From Owenia fusiformis (lineage: Eukaryota; Annelida; Polychaeta; Sabellida; Oweniidae), in assembly GCA_903813345.2 (NCBI GenBank), contig CAIIXF020000006.1:3989096-4053095 (forward strand): a DNA stretch of 64,000 nt. The letters are read 5' to 3'. How positions within the stretch are numbered: position 1 is the first letter of the stretch; the number at the start of each line of letters is the position of its first letter. The notes below the pieces were generated by a model. It ran no database searches, was not told the DNA's origin, and saw only the letters and a program-made list of their open reading frames with translations. Shown piece by piece: positions 13,501 to 24,257 of the stretch. Position numbers and translations under genes: made by a program.

Positions 13501-16500
13501 CTACAAAACACTTGGAAAGTGCATGATTTGAAAGATTATTTGGCCAAGGCGTCCGCTATTAACATGAGTATGAATTTTATAAAAAAAATTACTTGAATCA
13601 AAATCGAAGAATTCCTTGCCCCGTGTGTTCACCATTCACCCCGGGGGTTCACACTCGGCTCAGGTGGGGTACCTTTTTTACATTTGGTATGTCAAGCCAA
13701 TGGACCCACATTTTAAGACAGATTTTTCCATTTTCTGGTATAAGAGTCGGTGTGGAAAATATGTTACCCCTCAATTGTGGTACGGCATTGGTCCCGGGGC
13801 ATTGGTCTAGTTGTTACACATATCCTTCATTTGAGGTTGTTTACTCAAAGATCTGCCTTCTTCTCGGGGCATTCGATATTTCGAATGGCCTTGGTCTTAT
13901 ATTCTGGATATTTGGTATCCGGGGGTATGGCATTGGTTTTATATTTGGATGTTTGACATGGCATTGGTCTTGTGTTTGGACATTTGATATGGCTTTTTGG
14001 GGTTTATTTTAGTTTGTATGAGAACACATTTAATGCCACCCCCCAAATTACAAATCTACATCTATTCTCTCTATCCCAAAGGTGGATCGGAAGCATGAAA
14101 AACAGATGCAGACTCGGGACAGTTGCGAGGGGGGCTATAATGGAGAAATTCGTTTTGATTTTGAGTCTAACTGAAATATTTTGTCACAAATATTAATTAA
14201 ATACGCAAATAGCCTGTTTTATAAATGAGACTAGGGCAAAAAATCTATTCATTAAATCTAAAGCCTAGACGATATCTTCTGTAATCAAGGTGATTTTGGT
14301 ACACTTCCGCAATTATAAAAACAAAAACATAGACTAAGTTATTAATCTTTTGTTATCATATCAGATTAAGTCAGTTTTGTCTCCGATTGTTATGCAGGTG
14401 TGTGTATCGACTCCAGTGAACAGCATTAAGTGAATCAATCCTTGAAATTCCCAAATTCATTCCAAATTCTGGCCGTTAACCCCCCCCCTCCCCCATGTCT
14501 CTTAATTACATTTATTTTGCAAATGATATATAAATTATAGATTAAAATATTTCATTTTCGAATTGCACAAAGGGCAACATGTGAAGATAAAACCGCGATC
14601 CTATATTAATACCAATACAATGTACCTCTATGAATATCATAAATTCACTCCTTTTTAATATCAATAGTCAAACAAATTAAGTAGTATGCTACAGTTGGTT
14701 ATCAATCGGAGTTCACGACCTATTGATTACTCTTTAATACAAAATTTAACCATTTTAGAATGGGTAACTCACACTCATAATTCTTTACAAGGGAATGTTT
14801 CTTATTAAAACATAAGCAGCGCCTAGGCGTCGATTGGGGGGGGGGTCAATCCGGTGTTCTCAGGCTATGTACAGCCAAGTATCCTGTTTATGTAAAAACC
14901 CTACGTTCCCGAATCACAATCAGACAATTAATTAGTATATTTGCTGTGTCTAGCAATTGATCATACAATTAGATGTTGCGAAAACTATGGGAACTTGTAC
15001 CTGTCTGTTTATGGATAGGCTGGGAAAGAACAGCAGAGAGAATGGTACATTCGATTGAATATGCTTGTTTTGCCCAATTGTGTATTAAAATGCCCCTCAT
15101 TTAACATATGTATGGTCACAAGTTAAGTCGGCGATAATTTGTATTGACTTAACTTGAAACAAATTACTCCGAAATCCAAATACTCATCGAAAAGTAAGTT
15201 TATCTTTATATTAAGCTAATACAAAATAAATATATAAATAGGCCTGATGTATCAGTGTTTTCAAAGTTTATTGCACGTTTTATCCTTGAAACGCCTTTCT
15301 TTTTCTTATCATGATATGTATTTCCTTCACTTAGGATCAATGCGTCGATTAGCATTGCCTGTAACTGATTTATATTTTCAAAAGGCGGCATGAAATTGCC
15401 AAAATGTTTAAATAAGTCAATGTGTCAGCGTACATACAAAATAGTCTGTTTAATATTTGCTACATGTACTTGTTCCAAACAGTCTGCGAAAGAATGATTA
15501 AAAAATATATCAATTAAAAGTATCAGAGAAAATACTTGCAATCGTTAAAATACTGTATGTATTGCTATTGGTAATTAGGTTAGTTGTTTACACATAATTA
15601 TGTTGTTCAGTGTGCCAAGAGCGTGTCAAGAGGTGTAAAGAGTTGAATTCATCGCGTGTCAAGAGGTGTAAATAATTGGCACGTCTAGAAACCCGGCGTG
15701 TAAAGACCAGTTTCTAGACGTGTCAAGAGTTGGAATCCCATATTTCACGCAGTGGAACAGACTGGCTAGGTTTCAATTGAATCATTTTGAATGTGTGTAT
15801 TTTTAATATTTTAATCCACAGTGTCAAAAAACAATAATAATGCTATATTGGTAATTGGAAAGATTCCACTTACCACGATTTCAAAAAAATTGTAAATAGA
15901 TAATATTATTCTTGAATTATGGTCATTTGTTTCAAGGAATCTGGAGGCTCGTTCAGCTGAGTTGACAAAATCACCCAGGGGGTTCACTGTATATAAACCT
16001 TGACGGGGATCCTCGGCGCACATGGGGTACCTTTTTGGACATTTGGTATGGCAATGGACCTAAATTTTAGGAGAATGCCCCCTCATTAAACTTTTGAGGG
16101 ATGGAAATGGTCAGATTTTTCAACTTTCTGGTATGAGAATGGTCATGGAAAATATGTTATCTCACAATTATGGTATGGAATTGGTCTAGTAGTTACACAT
16201 ATCCCAATATGAGGTTGTTTTGGTTCGTTTTCCTCAAAGATCGCCTTCTTCTTGGGACCTTCTTCAGTTTAAATAAATAGCTTTTTTCCCATGAAATATT
16301 CTACTTTGGACCAGTCATGGCATTGGTATGGCATTGGTCCTATATTTTGACATTTGGTATGGCATTGGTTTCATATTTGGGCATTTGGGATGGCTTATGG
16401 GCACTATATCGGTTGGTATGGGAACACATTCAAATTTGACATTTTGGTATGGGAATATATTGATATCTGAGGGTTCAGCCTAGGACCCCTGCCAAATTTT

Positions 16501-19500
16501 GTACACAGTGAACCCCCCGGGCAAAATCATCAAGATTTACGGATGGTCCATCTGTTGGCTGCTCATTGTCACTTTCAAGGAATGTTGATGGCTCTGAAAC
16601 TTGTAGCCTTGCCAAAGTCGGTATTTATTTACTTATCTGATCTTGAATTATTACAACCTTAAACAATCCAATGCATCATCGCTGATATCATGCTAAGTTA
16701 TTCAGCGGTTCCGAGATTCCCATAATACCTAGGCTACCTAACGGTATCGCAAAACCATATTGATTGACAATATGGACATGGACACAACGTGTGACTTCAG
16801 GCTGATTGACCAATCAAAACGTTATCAGGTTGACCTGCATAAAAAAGCAAACTACCCGTCTAGGACTTAAAATTCAATGATCTGATCGAGTGTTTCTTGA
16901 GAGTTACAATATATTATGTTATTAAATGTACATTGGAATGTAAGCAGTCATTAATACTCGTCTAAATGAAATCATGCAATTCAATGTTGATTCAAAATCA
17001 ACACTGAATTCTCGAAGAAATGCACGAAGACCTAGTCCGGCAATGTAGGCTCGTCGTTGATTTGTCAAATTTTACCGACAAAAACATTGGGTCGGTAAAG
17101 CACGTGGCTTTCTCTTGGGTAAAAGGTGGTCATAATAGAAATCAAGATAAGTAAAAGAGACCGACTTGGGCAAGGCTATGAAACTTGATTTGTGGGTATT
17201 CCAGTGGGTCGATGGGTCTTTTGCTCTGAATTCACTTCATTGGCGTACCTAATTTCAACATTTTCATTGTCATCATTACATGTTATGGACCCGTTTTTCA
17301 AATTAACAGTATTAGCGATAAAACCATAGTTTTTGGCTCACACAGTAAGCCTATGGGATCGACCAGGCGTCCTTCCATTGGTCCGTCTGTCCGTCCGTTG
17401 GTCCGTCCGTCTGTCAACATTTGCTGCACAAATTAAAACTGCTATTCGGATTGAGTCATTTCCACATTCATTTTATGCATATCCATAATGTCTATTTGAC
17501 CTATCATCGCCATTTCCCAAGTTCGCCCGGTTTCCGAGAAATTGCTGAATTTTAAATTTCGAGAAAAATCGATCTGATAATAGCCTTATAGAAAGTCAAG
17601 AGAAGTGAAGAAAAGATTGAAAAAATACCAGTCCAGTCCATTTCCAGGTCCAAGTCCAGGTCCAGGTCCAAGTCAAGGTCCAGTTCAGGTCCAAGTCTTA
17701 TCAGGTTTTATCTAGGTCAAAGGTCAAGAACTAGGTCAAATCCAGTACTTTGTCATTTTTTTCAATTTTCTCAGTCGTCCTTCAATATTTTTGCTCCGTT
17801 TTTTAACCATGTTCCTTGGAAAAAAGCTTATCCCTACAGGCAAGTTGTTTTTGATCACTCTTACCGTTTTTGAGATATGGCATCCGAAAAGTAGGTCACA
17901 ATAAAAACTTCTTGGAATTCAATGTATGAGTTATGAAATATGTGTAGCATTGTCCAAAGAATCCGAATCTGCAAACCAGATTTTGATCCGACTTCCGGTT
18001 CGGAAGTTATGGCGTTTTGAAATCTCAAAAATCGCTATTTTGGTATCCCATGTTAAGTCAATGGGGCTTGAGAAAATTATCAATTGTAACAACACAACAC
18101 TAGATACAGCTTGGATGCAGCCAACTTAATAAGAATCTACAATAGAAGCCGTCCTCAAAATCTACTTTCCTTCAAAATTTGGACACTAAAAGGCCTAGGT
18201 CAAAATTTAGGTCAAATTCATAGTTTTTCCTTCGACTACAACAAATCATATCTGAACCAACAACAAAGGACTCATCTTTCATTGATCTCATATTTACCAA
18301 AACTTTTGTTTGAAAATCAGGATATACATTCCTCTGAAGGTTCTACACTGTGTGAGCAGGACCGTGGGTCCTTTATTTCATCTGTAATGGCATTTTCCAG
18401 TTGATGGGTTTATATATAGTATTTTCAATTTTTCATGAGGGTGTCTTTAGACTACTTGTAATGGGGTGGCTAATTACTTTAATGAATAAGGAATGTTTAT
18501 CCGAACAATGTATACAAAGAAAATCTGGCCAGTTGTCCATCAGTAAATAAATCATCGTGATAAAAGTATAATTTATTAAAGCATCCATTTGTTACCGTTC
18601 TGAATCCAAATGATACATAGGTGCATCCATTTTATACAGATATGTTGACGTTTACGAAATGTTTTTCAAATATCTTCTCTATAACGGGAATATGGTAGCT
18701 GAAACTTTCACATATTGTCATACTATGTATATTGAATATGTATGCAAGATTTCAAGTCACAATGTTAAGTAGAAACTCTGAGATCACTTACCTCGATTTG
18801 CTGTCATATTTTTGCAATGATCCCATTCCCTATAATGTACGCGAGTACCCACGATACATTACATATAAATGACTGCATCCACATAGATCGACTAGCCACA
18901 GTGTTCAAGGCGGATATCAATTTATCAACGAGGTAAAAACCTTAAAGTCCCCGTCTAAAGTTTGAAAATATTTTTTTATCATTCATTTACTATTTGTCAG
19001 GACTTAAAAAGTGATTTTAGAGATTTTTGAACAAAAAAAATTGTTGAACAAAAAGTTGTGAGCATTTCATTTCTCAAATATTAAAATTTCCCGCCATTTT
19101 TCAAAAAAAGTTGAAATTTCTTAATCATCAAATATTTCTTAATGTATTTCAAAAAAGATTATCTTTTTAACACCAATGCAAAGATTGAACAAAAGAAACA
19201 CTATTTCAATAATAAAATTTCATATTTAATGGGCCACTTCAATGTTTTAGCTTATCAAAAATATTTTGAAACATTAGTGATGTCACTAAGGTAACAAAAA
19301 CTTTTTGAAAAAAATTGAATTTTTTTTTTCGATGTCAATCTTTTCTAAATATGCTAGACTTTCATGAAAAACCAATGTTGATTGTCTAACCAGGTTAAAA
19401 GGAAGAATAAATTATGTTTTAGATATCATTGTACCATTGGTTTCTATGAGAACTAAAATTTTGAAATTCATTTTTCTCAGAACCATTTTCATGCACTGAT

Positions 19501-22500
19501 AAGTTCATTTCTCGCTTGTTTATCAACCGATTTTCTTAATTTTTTCGGCAAAAAACATGGGAGGATGTATGCTATGCATTGGTATGAATTGTGGCTAATT
19601 AGAAGATATGAGTGACCTCTAAAAGTTGGTTTTAAATAAAATCACAAATTTTGGAACAAAAAGTCTATCAAAAACCACTTTTTGAAATTAAAAAAAAAAA
19701 GTTTCACATATCACACTTTGATAACATTGGGTAAGACTACACTATAAGCCAAAGTGGTTTAAACTTTACATGGGGCCTTTAACAATGCTAGTAAGGGCAC
19801 TCCACATCCCAGCTGGGTCTTTTCCGTTCACGCATCTCTATTACTTTGGTTTAATCTTACCATTTCCATTCACGCATCTCTATTACTTTAGTTTAATCTT
19901 ACCATTTCCATTCACGCATCTCTATTACTTTAGTTTAATCTTACCCTTTCAATTCACCCATCTCTATTACTTTAGTTTAATCTTACCATTTCAATTCACG
20001 CATCTCTATTACTTTAGTTTAATCTTACCATTTCCATTCACGCATCTCTATTACTTTAGTTTAATCTTACCATCTGACTTCTTACAGAGACCATAGGCCA
20101 AAGTGGAGCAGTCAGTATCATACCATCTACCATCATCTGGTCGCACAAGGACGCACCCTCCCGAATTCTTCACGGGCTGACCATCTCCCCAGTTTGTATA
20201 GATCACTGGCCATTTGTTTGTCCATTCGTAGTGACCTGGGTCCTATAAGACAATATCCCTACGTTATGCGTATTTAACATTGCAAAGAAATTTGTAGAGA
20301 AGACTTCAAAACAATTGTAATTATCTCTGTTAAATTATAAATAGGTATGATTAACTAGCTATACAAGAACTGTCAAATTTTATGTATACTGTCACTAGAA
20401 TGATTTTATTCCACCAGATATAATTACTCTTCGTCCATATAATAAAGTCATGATAGTTGAACTTGATAGTGTGCGACAGTGTCATTTTCAGGTTTTAATC
20501 TTTTGGATTCCGGGCTAGATAATGGCGATTATTAGATTTCTCAATGTATATACTAGCTCCATACAGTTCTATCAGTAAGTCCAGTCCACATCGGCATTGC
20601 ATTGTAGATCATGTCGTTCTGTTTCATCAATGCTCTTATGAATCCTTGTTCGTGCTGAGATGTTATGCTGACTAAGTCATAGCCTTCCTGTCGTCGGCAC
20701 TCAGTTTGAGCATCTTGCCATGTGGACGGGATGGAAACGAGGTTGTAACATCCAGGTCCGTATGCGGTGTTGCCGGAGCCACAGGGATTAGGTAGTTGAG
20801 GTGGTTGGGGGTACTTTACATCTGGTAATTCAAACGTATATTCTTAGAAATCGTGTACATATTAGCTTTTATTAAGGTTGAATACTGAAGCAAAACAAAC
20901 GCAGACATGATCTGTTTTGTTATTGAATGGCGGACAAGAGATTTTCGATCCGATTACTCCTCGATCATAAGAGCTGGTTGATCCAAAAATTACTTGATTA
21001 CACTTTAAAAGCTTCCTCAATCAAAATGCCCGCGGCCGGTCAAAACGAATGTAATCAAAATGGCTAATTACGACGCAGGTAATAAATACCTTTTAAAGTC
21101 TGGCATATGAAGAACTCTGAATCAGTGCACCATTCGTCATTCCACTCGCCAGCTCTAAACGCATTGTTGTATATCTGAACGCAGAGATTCGGCTACAAGC
21201 ATAATTAATAGCATGAATGATGGCTTATTTTGAAATAACAATAGCGGGTATTGCTAGGAGATGACCAATTTATCAATTGCCGGATGAAATTGCCGTGTCT
21301 GTTCATGTTATATAACCGCCAGATGCCTGAGTAGCTATCATCCTATCACCGAATGCTATAATGTGGATTTCGATCAAAGTATAAGTTTCAAGATCATCTA
21401 ACATGGCTCTCAGTAAGGTGTTTCCATATCTTTTTGTAGGGAGTGTATAATCTAAAATTCAAATTAGGACCTACATCAGCTCCTCCGTTCGGCTCTCCAC
21501 GATTCCAATTTGTATAAGTGACGTCACTGTTATCTATCCAATAGAATTTCCCTTTCTGTCTATCGCTGGGTCTCTCAAGTTGGCGCATGCCTATCCAGTA
21601 CTTATATGGCTTGTTGATCAGCTGACTTGTTATGTAACCTACAAAGATTTACGCATTGACCATGAAATATAGAGAAGTAAAAAAAAAGTAGTATAACTTG
21701 TGCTGATATAAGCATATGATATGAGTGAAATGAAATTGTGTGTTTCACATTTCATTTTCATCCAAAATGAACAATTTTCTCTGTCAAATTCCTCGTTTAT
21801 ATTGTCGATTGGATACTCATATGACTTTAAACCAATTAACAATGTGATTCCAGACCAATAATTAGGTCTAAATTAAAAATTCAGGAAACTGATTTGACCT
21901 AGATTTTGTCCTTTGACCTTGACCTAATAAAAACTAGTTCTCTCTAATAATTGTAAAGTCCCTTACAAAGCAAAGGAGACATCTTTCAGAGGGCTTTCTA
22001 AAAACGTGATATATTTGGTTAATACATTATCAACTATGCTTTTAGCGATACCGTCTTAATGTACCTTGTTCAACATCATCGGCGATAGATGCGAGATTGA
22101 CCTCCTTCGAGCTGGCCGCACCCAGCCCATAACAATAAGCCTGAGCGTCGTTCCACTTTTTCTTCATAGGAACGAAATTGTAGCACTTGTTGCCAAAGGG
22201 CACGAATGTTGGCGGGCAATTCCCTGGTAATTCTATGGGGCGTGGAGTGGCAGGGGGAGGGCGTCCTCTGGGGTTCTTCTTACAAATGAATCCCCGGATA
22301 AAGGAGCACACCTGTCGATTAAATAACACATCATCAGCACAATATGTATATTACTTACAACGCAGTCTTGACAGCTTCAATGAAACTTTTGTGCTGTGGT
22401 GCGATATTCACGAGACTAGATGTATTAGACGACGACACTACATACATGAAGTACAATATAGCCCCACCTGATCATTCCATTGACCTTTAAGTATACGACC

Positions 22501-23886
22501 TCTGGCATAGCGCAACTCAGAACACAATTCGTGACCCTTCCAGTCATTTGGTTCACCCTTGGCCCAATTTTCGTAGTCCAAAGGAGAACCGTCAGACCAC
22601 CTGAAGAAAAGACAATGAAATACACACAAGTCGTTTCATGATCGCGTAATGAATTCATTGAACATATTTACAGTAGCTCTTGCGACAGGAGTTCTTCCCA
22701 TGGTTGTGCCTTGGAATTCAAAATGAGTTTTAACAGATATACGTATACTTTACTCAGATCGCCAAGTTACATTGCAAATTGAATGATCGAGAGCCCGGCT
22801 GGTATAAAAGGCCGTACTCACTTGTAACCGCCTGAAAGATCGAGTTCGTTGAGACCTATCCACCAATCCCACCAGTCAGTGTCTTGAGGCCACTAAAATG
22901 AAGTTGAGAAGTATATATCATTGTGGAGAGTCTCATCCTTTGTCTGGCAGGCCATATATGGAGCTAGTTTTTGGTATTCACCCTCAAACTACGCATGTCT
23001 TCACTATTCTCTAGATCTTAATAATGTCTATAGCTAACTCAGGTTTGGTCAGATAACGAGATGATGTCACAAACATTAAAGTGAACAATTATTTTTAAAC
23101 CAATGCAATGAATCCGAAATAAATGCGAGAAAATGACATGTCTACAATTTACTTTTAAATGGTTGCAATCATAAAACTAAACATTGTAACATTTTATTTT
23201 TGTTTCCTCTAGAACGTACATAGCCTAAATAGGCTCAAAGGAATGTAGAATTACAGATATGTAGATATGAATTATATAGTAAAGTTACAAAGCATACCAC
23301 ACTGAGAATAAAGTCTGTTTCTTCTTTACTGTGTATAGAAGCCAAGTCACCTCCGTTTGCCATACACCAATTCCTCGCCCCGCGCCACGTCAACCCCCAT
23401 GGCCCAGTTCCTCCAGAATGGTCTTGGGTGTTGAAAAAGTAGCATTTGCCTGTGGCAGAGTAGTACTTCCAGTCCGTATCCGGGGAGCATTCGTCATCAC
23501 ACAGCACTAGACGTATTTAAAAAGCATGGAAAATAACTATAGACTTCCCTCTAGCCTTTTCCAAGTCGGTATTTTTTACTTATCTGATCTTTTATGATAA
23601 TAAAATCGAAAAAAATAAAAACAAAGACACTGACTTGGGCAAGGCTAACTTCCCTCCAAAAGTTTGGAAACCGGAGTGCCATTTTTTGACCATGTGTTTT
23701 CAACAAATTCAAACTTCCTGAATGCTGCAAAAACGACACCCCCTACAGCCCTATAAAAGACTTTGTTCTTGTTTATTATGCCCGGCTGATGATTATAAAA
23801 AATTATGCATGCGATGAAATAAGCCTGTGTGTTATCTTACCTATTGTTGGAATCAAAGTCAATAAAATGAAGAATATCGGTCCCAT
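7560..23886 (-). CDS. Type I membrane protein with four C-type lectin domains
   Basis: Thirteen exons close exactly on the minus strand: 23886-23841, 23506-23298, 22892-22822, 22600-22468, 22311-22065, 21638-21475, 21192-21090, 20821-20565, 20242-20071, 9621-9518, 8617-8461, 8201-8013, 7759-7560. They encode 683 residues. The first exon is a signal peptide (MGPIFFILLTLIPTIG). Four CTLDs follow. CTLD1 (exons 2-5) has GEPNDW and QWNDQVC; CTLD2 (exons 5-7) has GEPNGG and EWNDEWC. Both thus keep the EPN and WND Ca2+/mannose-type site. CTLD3 (QPV, WYD) and CTLD4 (QPSD, WSD) are degenerate or different in specificity. The last exon gives a transmembrane helix (GIAIGVSIAVIALLTGLYFV), a KKK stop-transfer and a tail of about 35 residues. 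The layout recalls mannose-receptor-type lectins but lacks their ricin-type and fibronectin II domains. It is likely a surface glycan-binding receptor. The 10.4-kb intron between exons 9 and 10 is repeat-filled. Confidence 0.9.
8646..9424. repeat. Dispersed repeat with ~140-bp internal units (copy 1)
   Basis: It begins with CTCCGCGGAGTAGCAAATCC and ATCCCAACGAAC and ends with the inverted form GTTCGTTGGGAT. Inside are diverged units of about 140 bp containing GGCCATTTTGAATTTT. Just before the right end is a GACGGACTGACTGA-type simple repeat (9318-9385). It shares both ends with the larger copy at 24258-25487. Its left end lies about 30 bp upstream of the acceptor of lectin exon 11. Confidence 0.7.
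9659..9727. repeat. Left arm of a 9-kb-spaced inverted repeat
   Basis: About 68 bp including ACTGTGGCTAGTCGATCTAT are found inverted at 18841-18907 in the same intron. This arm lies about 40 bp upstream (on the gene's strand) of the acceptor of lectin exon 10. Confidence 0.8.
10142..10290. repeat. Cluster of TCTAGACGTG / CGTGTCAAGAG motifs (left)
   Basis: Starting with ACACTGCGTCAAATGTGAAA, this stretch holds repeated short motifs TCTAGACGTGC, CGTGTCAAGAGGTG and CGTGTAAAGAG. The same motifs cluster in inverted orientation at 15603-15755, and a third small cluster lies near 12440-12495. These look like subterminal repeats of a degenerate DNA transposon. No transposase reading frame is visible between them. 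Confidence 0.5.
10737..11320. mobile_element. CCCGGGGGG-ended non-autonomous DNA element, copy 1
   Basis: The ends are inverted (CCCGGGGGGTTCACTGTATA and TATAGTGAACCCCCCGGG). They are flanked by a perfect 8-bp duplication ATATGTAG at 10729-10736 and 11321-11328. The interior carries about five 31-bp tandem units containing CCATACCAAATGTCC (10865-11010). An 8-bp duplication is typical of hAT-like elements, but the terminal sequence does not prove the superfamily. No transposase is encoded. Confidence 0.9.
11330..12693. other. Lectin intron, no feature resolved
   Basis: AT-rich intronic sequence between two repeats. Only a short cluster of TCTAGA/GACGTG motifs near 12440-12495 resembles the clusters at 10142 and 15603. 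No exon-like open frame with lectin similarity was found on either strand. Confidence 0.5.
12694..12960. mobile_element. CAGGGGCGTAGCCAG-family MITE, copy 1
   Basis: The right end reads GCTGGCTACGGCCCTG, preceded by ACCCCCCGACTGAAAAC and CCCCCCGACTGAAAGC. The body contains AGAGGAAGAAAAGAGC and GAAGCTTCTAGCTCA, shared with copies near 34965-35182 and within 35328-35995. The left end is degraded. The resemblance to hAT-type MITE ends is from family knowledge; no target duplication is readable here. Confidence 0.6.
13639..14032. mobile_element. Truncated third copy of the CCCGGGGGG element
   Basis: CCCCGGGGGTTCAC begins a stretch matching the copies at 10737 and 15974, including GGTGGGGTACCTTTTTTACATTTGGTATG and GTATGAGAACACATTTAATG-like sequence. 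The right inverted end and the target duplication are absent, so the copy is truncated. Confidence 0.7.
15603..15755. repeat. Cluster of TCTAGACGTG / CGTGTCAAGAG motifs (right)
   Basis: Inverted counterpart of the cluster at 10142-10290. It contains AGCGTGTCAAGAGGTGTAAA, GGCACGTCTAGAAAC and TTTCTAGACGTGTCAAGAG and ends in TTTCACGCAGTG. Together the two clusters bound about 5.6 kb. Confidence 0.5.
15974..16521. mobile_element. CCCRGGGGG-ended DNA element, copy 2
   Basis: Ends CCCAGGGGGTTCACTGTATA and CAGTGAACCCCCCGGG are inverted repeats. They are flanked by a perfect 8-bp duplication CAAAATCA at 15966-15973 and 16522-16529. Its interior is the reverse complement of the copy at 10737-11320, so it inserted in the opposite orientation. 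It encodes no protein. Confidence 0.9.
16606..17176. mobile_element. TA-flanked MITE with GCCTTGCCMAAGTCGGT ends, copy 1
   Basis: GCCTTGCCAAAGTCGGTA at the left and CCGACTTGGGCAAGGC at the right are inverted repeats. They are flanked by TA on both sides, as in Tc1/mariner-type insertions. A 92-bp deletion derivative lies at 23554-23645. Confidence 0.7.
17633..17755. repeat. CCAGGTCCAAGT minisatellite with AGGTCA motifs
   Basis: Imperfect 6- to 12-bp units (CCAGGTCCAAGT) grade into AGGTCA motifs. AGGTCAAAGGTCA at 17714-17726 is a perfect DR1 arrangement of nuclear-receptor half-sites, probably by chance within the repeat. A TCCGTCCG-type simple repeat precedes at 17380-17418. Confidence 0.7.
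17760..18840. other. Lectin intron, repeat-like but unresolved
   Basis: AT-rich sequence. A stretch at about 17955-18050 (CCGAATCTGCAAACCAGATT and GTTCGGAAGTTATGGCG) resembles 57930-58000, so it is a dispersed repeat of unknown class. No supported exon. Confidence 0.45.
18841..18907. repeat. Right arm of a 9-kb-spaced inverted repeat
   Basis: About 67 bp inverted relative to 9659-9727. Identity is nearly complete across the central 40 bp (ATAGATCGACTAGCCACAGT) and weaker outward. Confidence 0.8.
18910..19820. other. Lectin intron, nothing recognised
   Basis: AT-rich, with many A- and T-runs and no coding similarity, bounded repeat or RNA gene visible. Confidence 0.5.
19822..20073. repeat. 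42-bp tandem repeat that multiplies a splice donor
   Basis: There are six copies of a 42-bp unit (TTCACGCATCTCTATTACTT then TAGTTTAATCTTACCATTTC). On the minus strand each unit contains GGTAAG (one has a single-base change just before it). The copy nearest the gene supplies the donor of lectin exon 9, with the intron starting at 20070. Five cryptic donors follow at 42-bp spacing (20028, 19986, 19944, 19902, 19860). Reading past the first donor meets TAA after eight codons. Confidence 0.9.
23554..23645. mobile_element. 92-bp deletion derivative of the GCCTTGCC MITE
   Basis: GCCTTTTCCAAGTCGGTATT and its inverted partner CTGACTTGGGCAAGGC lie only about 50 bp apart, flanked by TA. It lies in the first intron of the lectin gene. 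It is a small version of the element at 16606-17176. Confidence 0.65.
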
Positions 23887-24257
23887 TCTGAGGAAAGCGG
23901 CAAAATTCCTCGAGAAGAGTGATCATAAAAAGTCGTTAATTTATTGAGAAAAAATGCCAATCGTGTTATCTTGAGCGAGGCCGAAGATGATCAGTTTAGA
24001 ATCACTTATGCTATACGATATATCTCTATAGAGTACTTTAGAACATTTAAGACAAGGCAACTGTGGTCGTATCTATACGTGCTTGTCATACTTGACATTA
24101 TAAGAATATCTGTGTGAGATTTCTGTTTTTATCATATACGTGAACACTAAATATTCACCTACTCCACAGGGGTTCAGGCAAAATATAGGACATTCCAATG
24201 GCAGTCTCCGAAGAAGCAAGAAATCGGCAATTCAAGGGAGCAGCAAATTATTTTCCA

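Noticed and set aside
18786-18830. Good minus-strand splice donor GAG/GTAAGTGAT with a short frame EWDHCKNMTANR before it
   Set aside because: No acceptor in the needed phase and an upstream in-frame stop; CTLD3 and CTLD4 are already complete without an exon here.
19770-20096. 108-codon plus-strand frame of FTHLYYFSLILP repeats
   Set aside because: It is the 42-bp minisatellite read in frame (42 is a multiple of 3); the real signal is the splice donor on the other strand.
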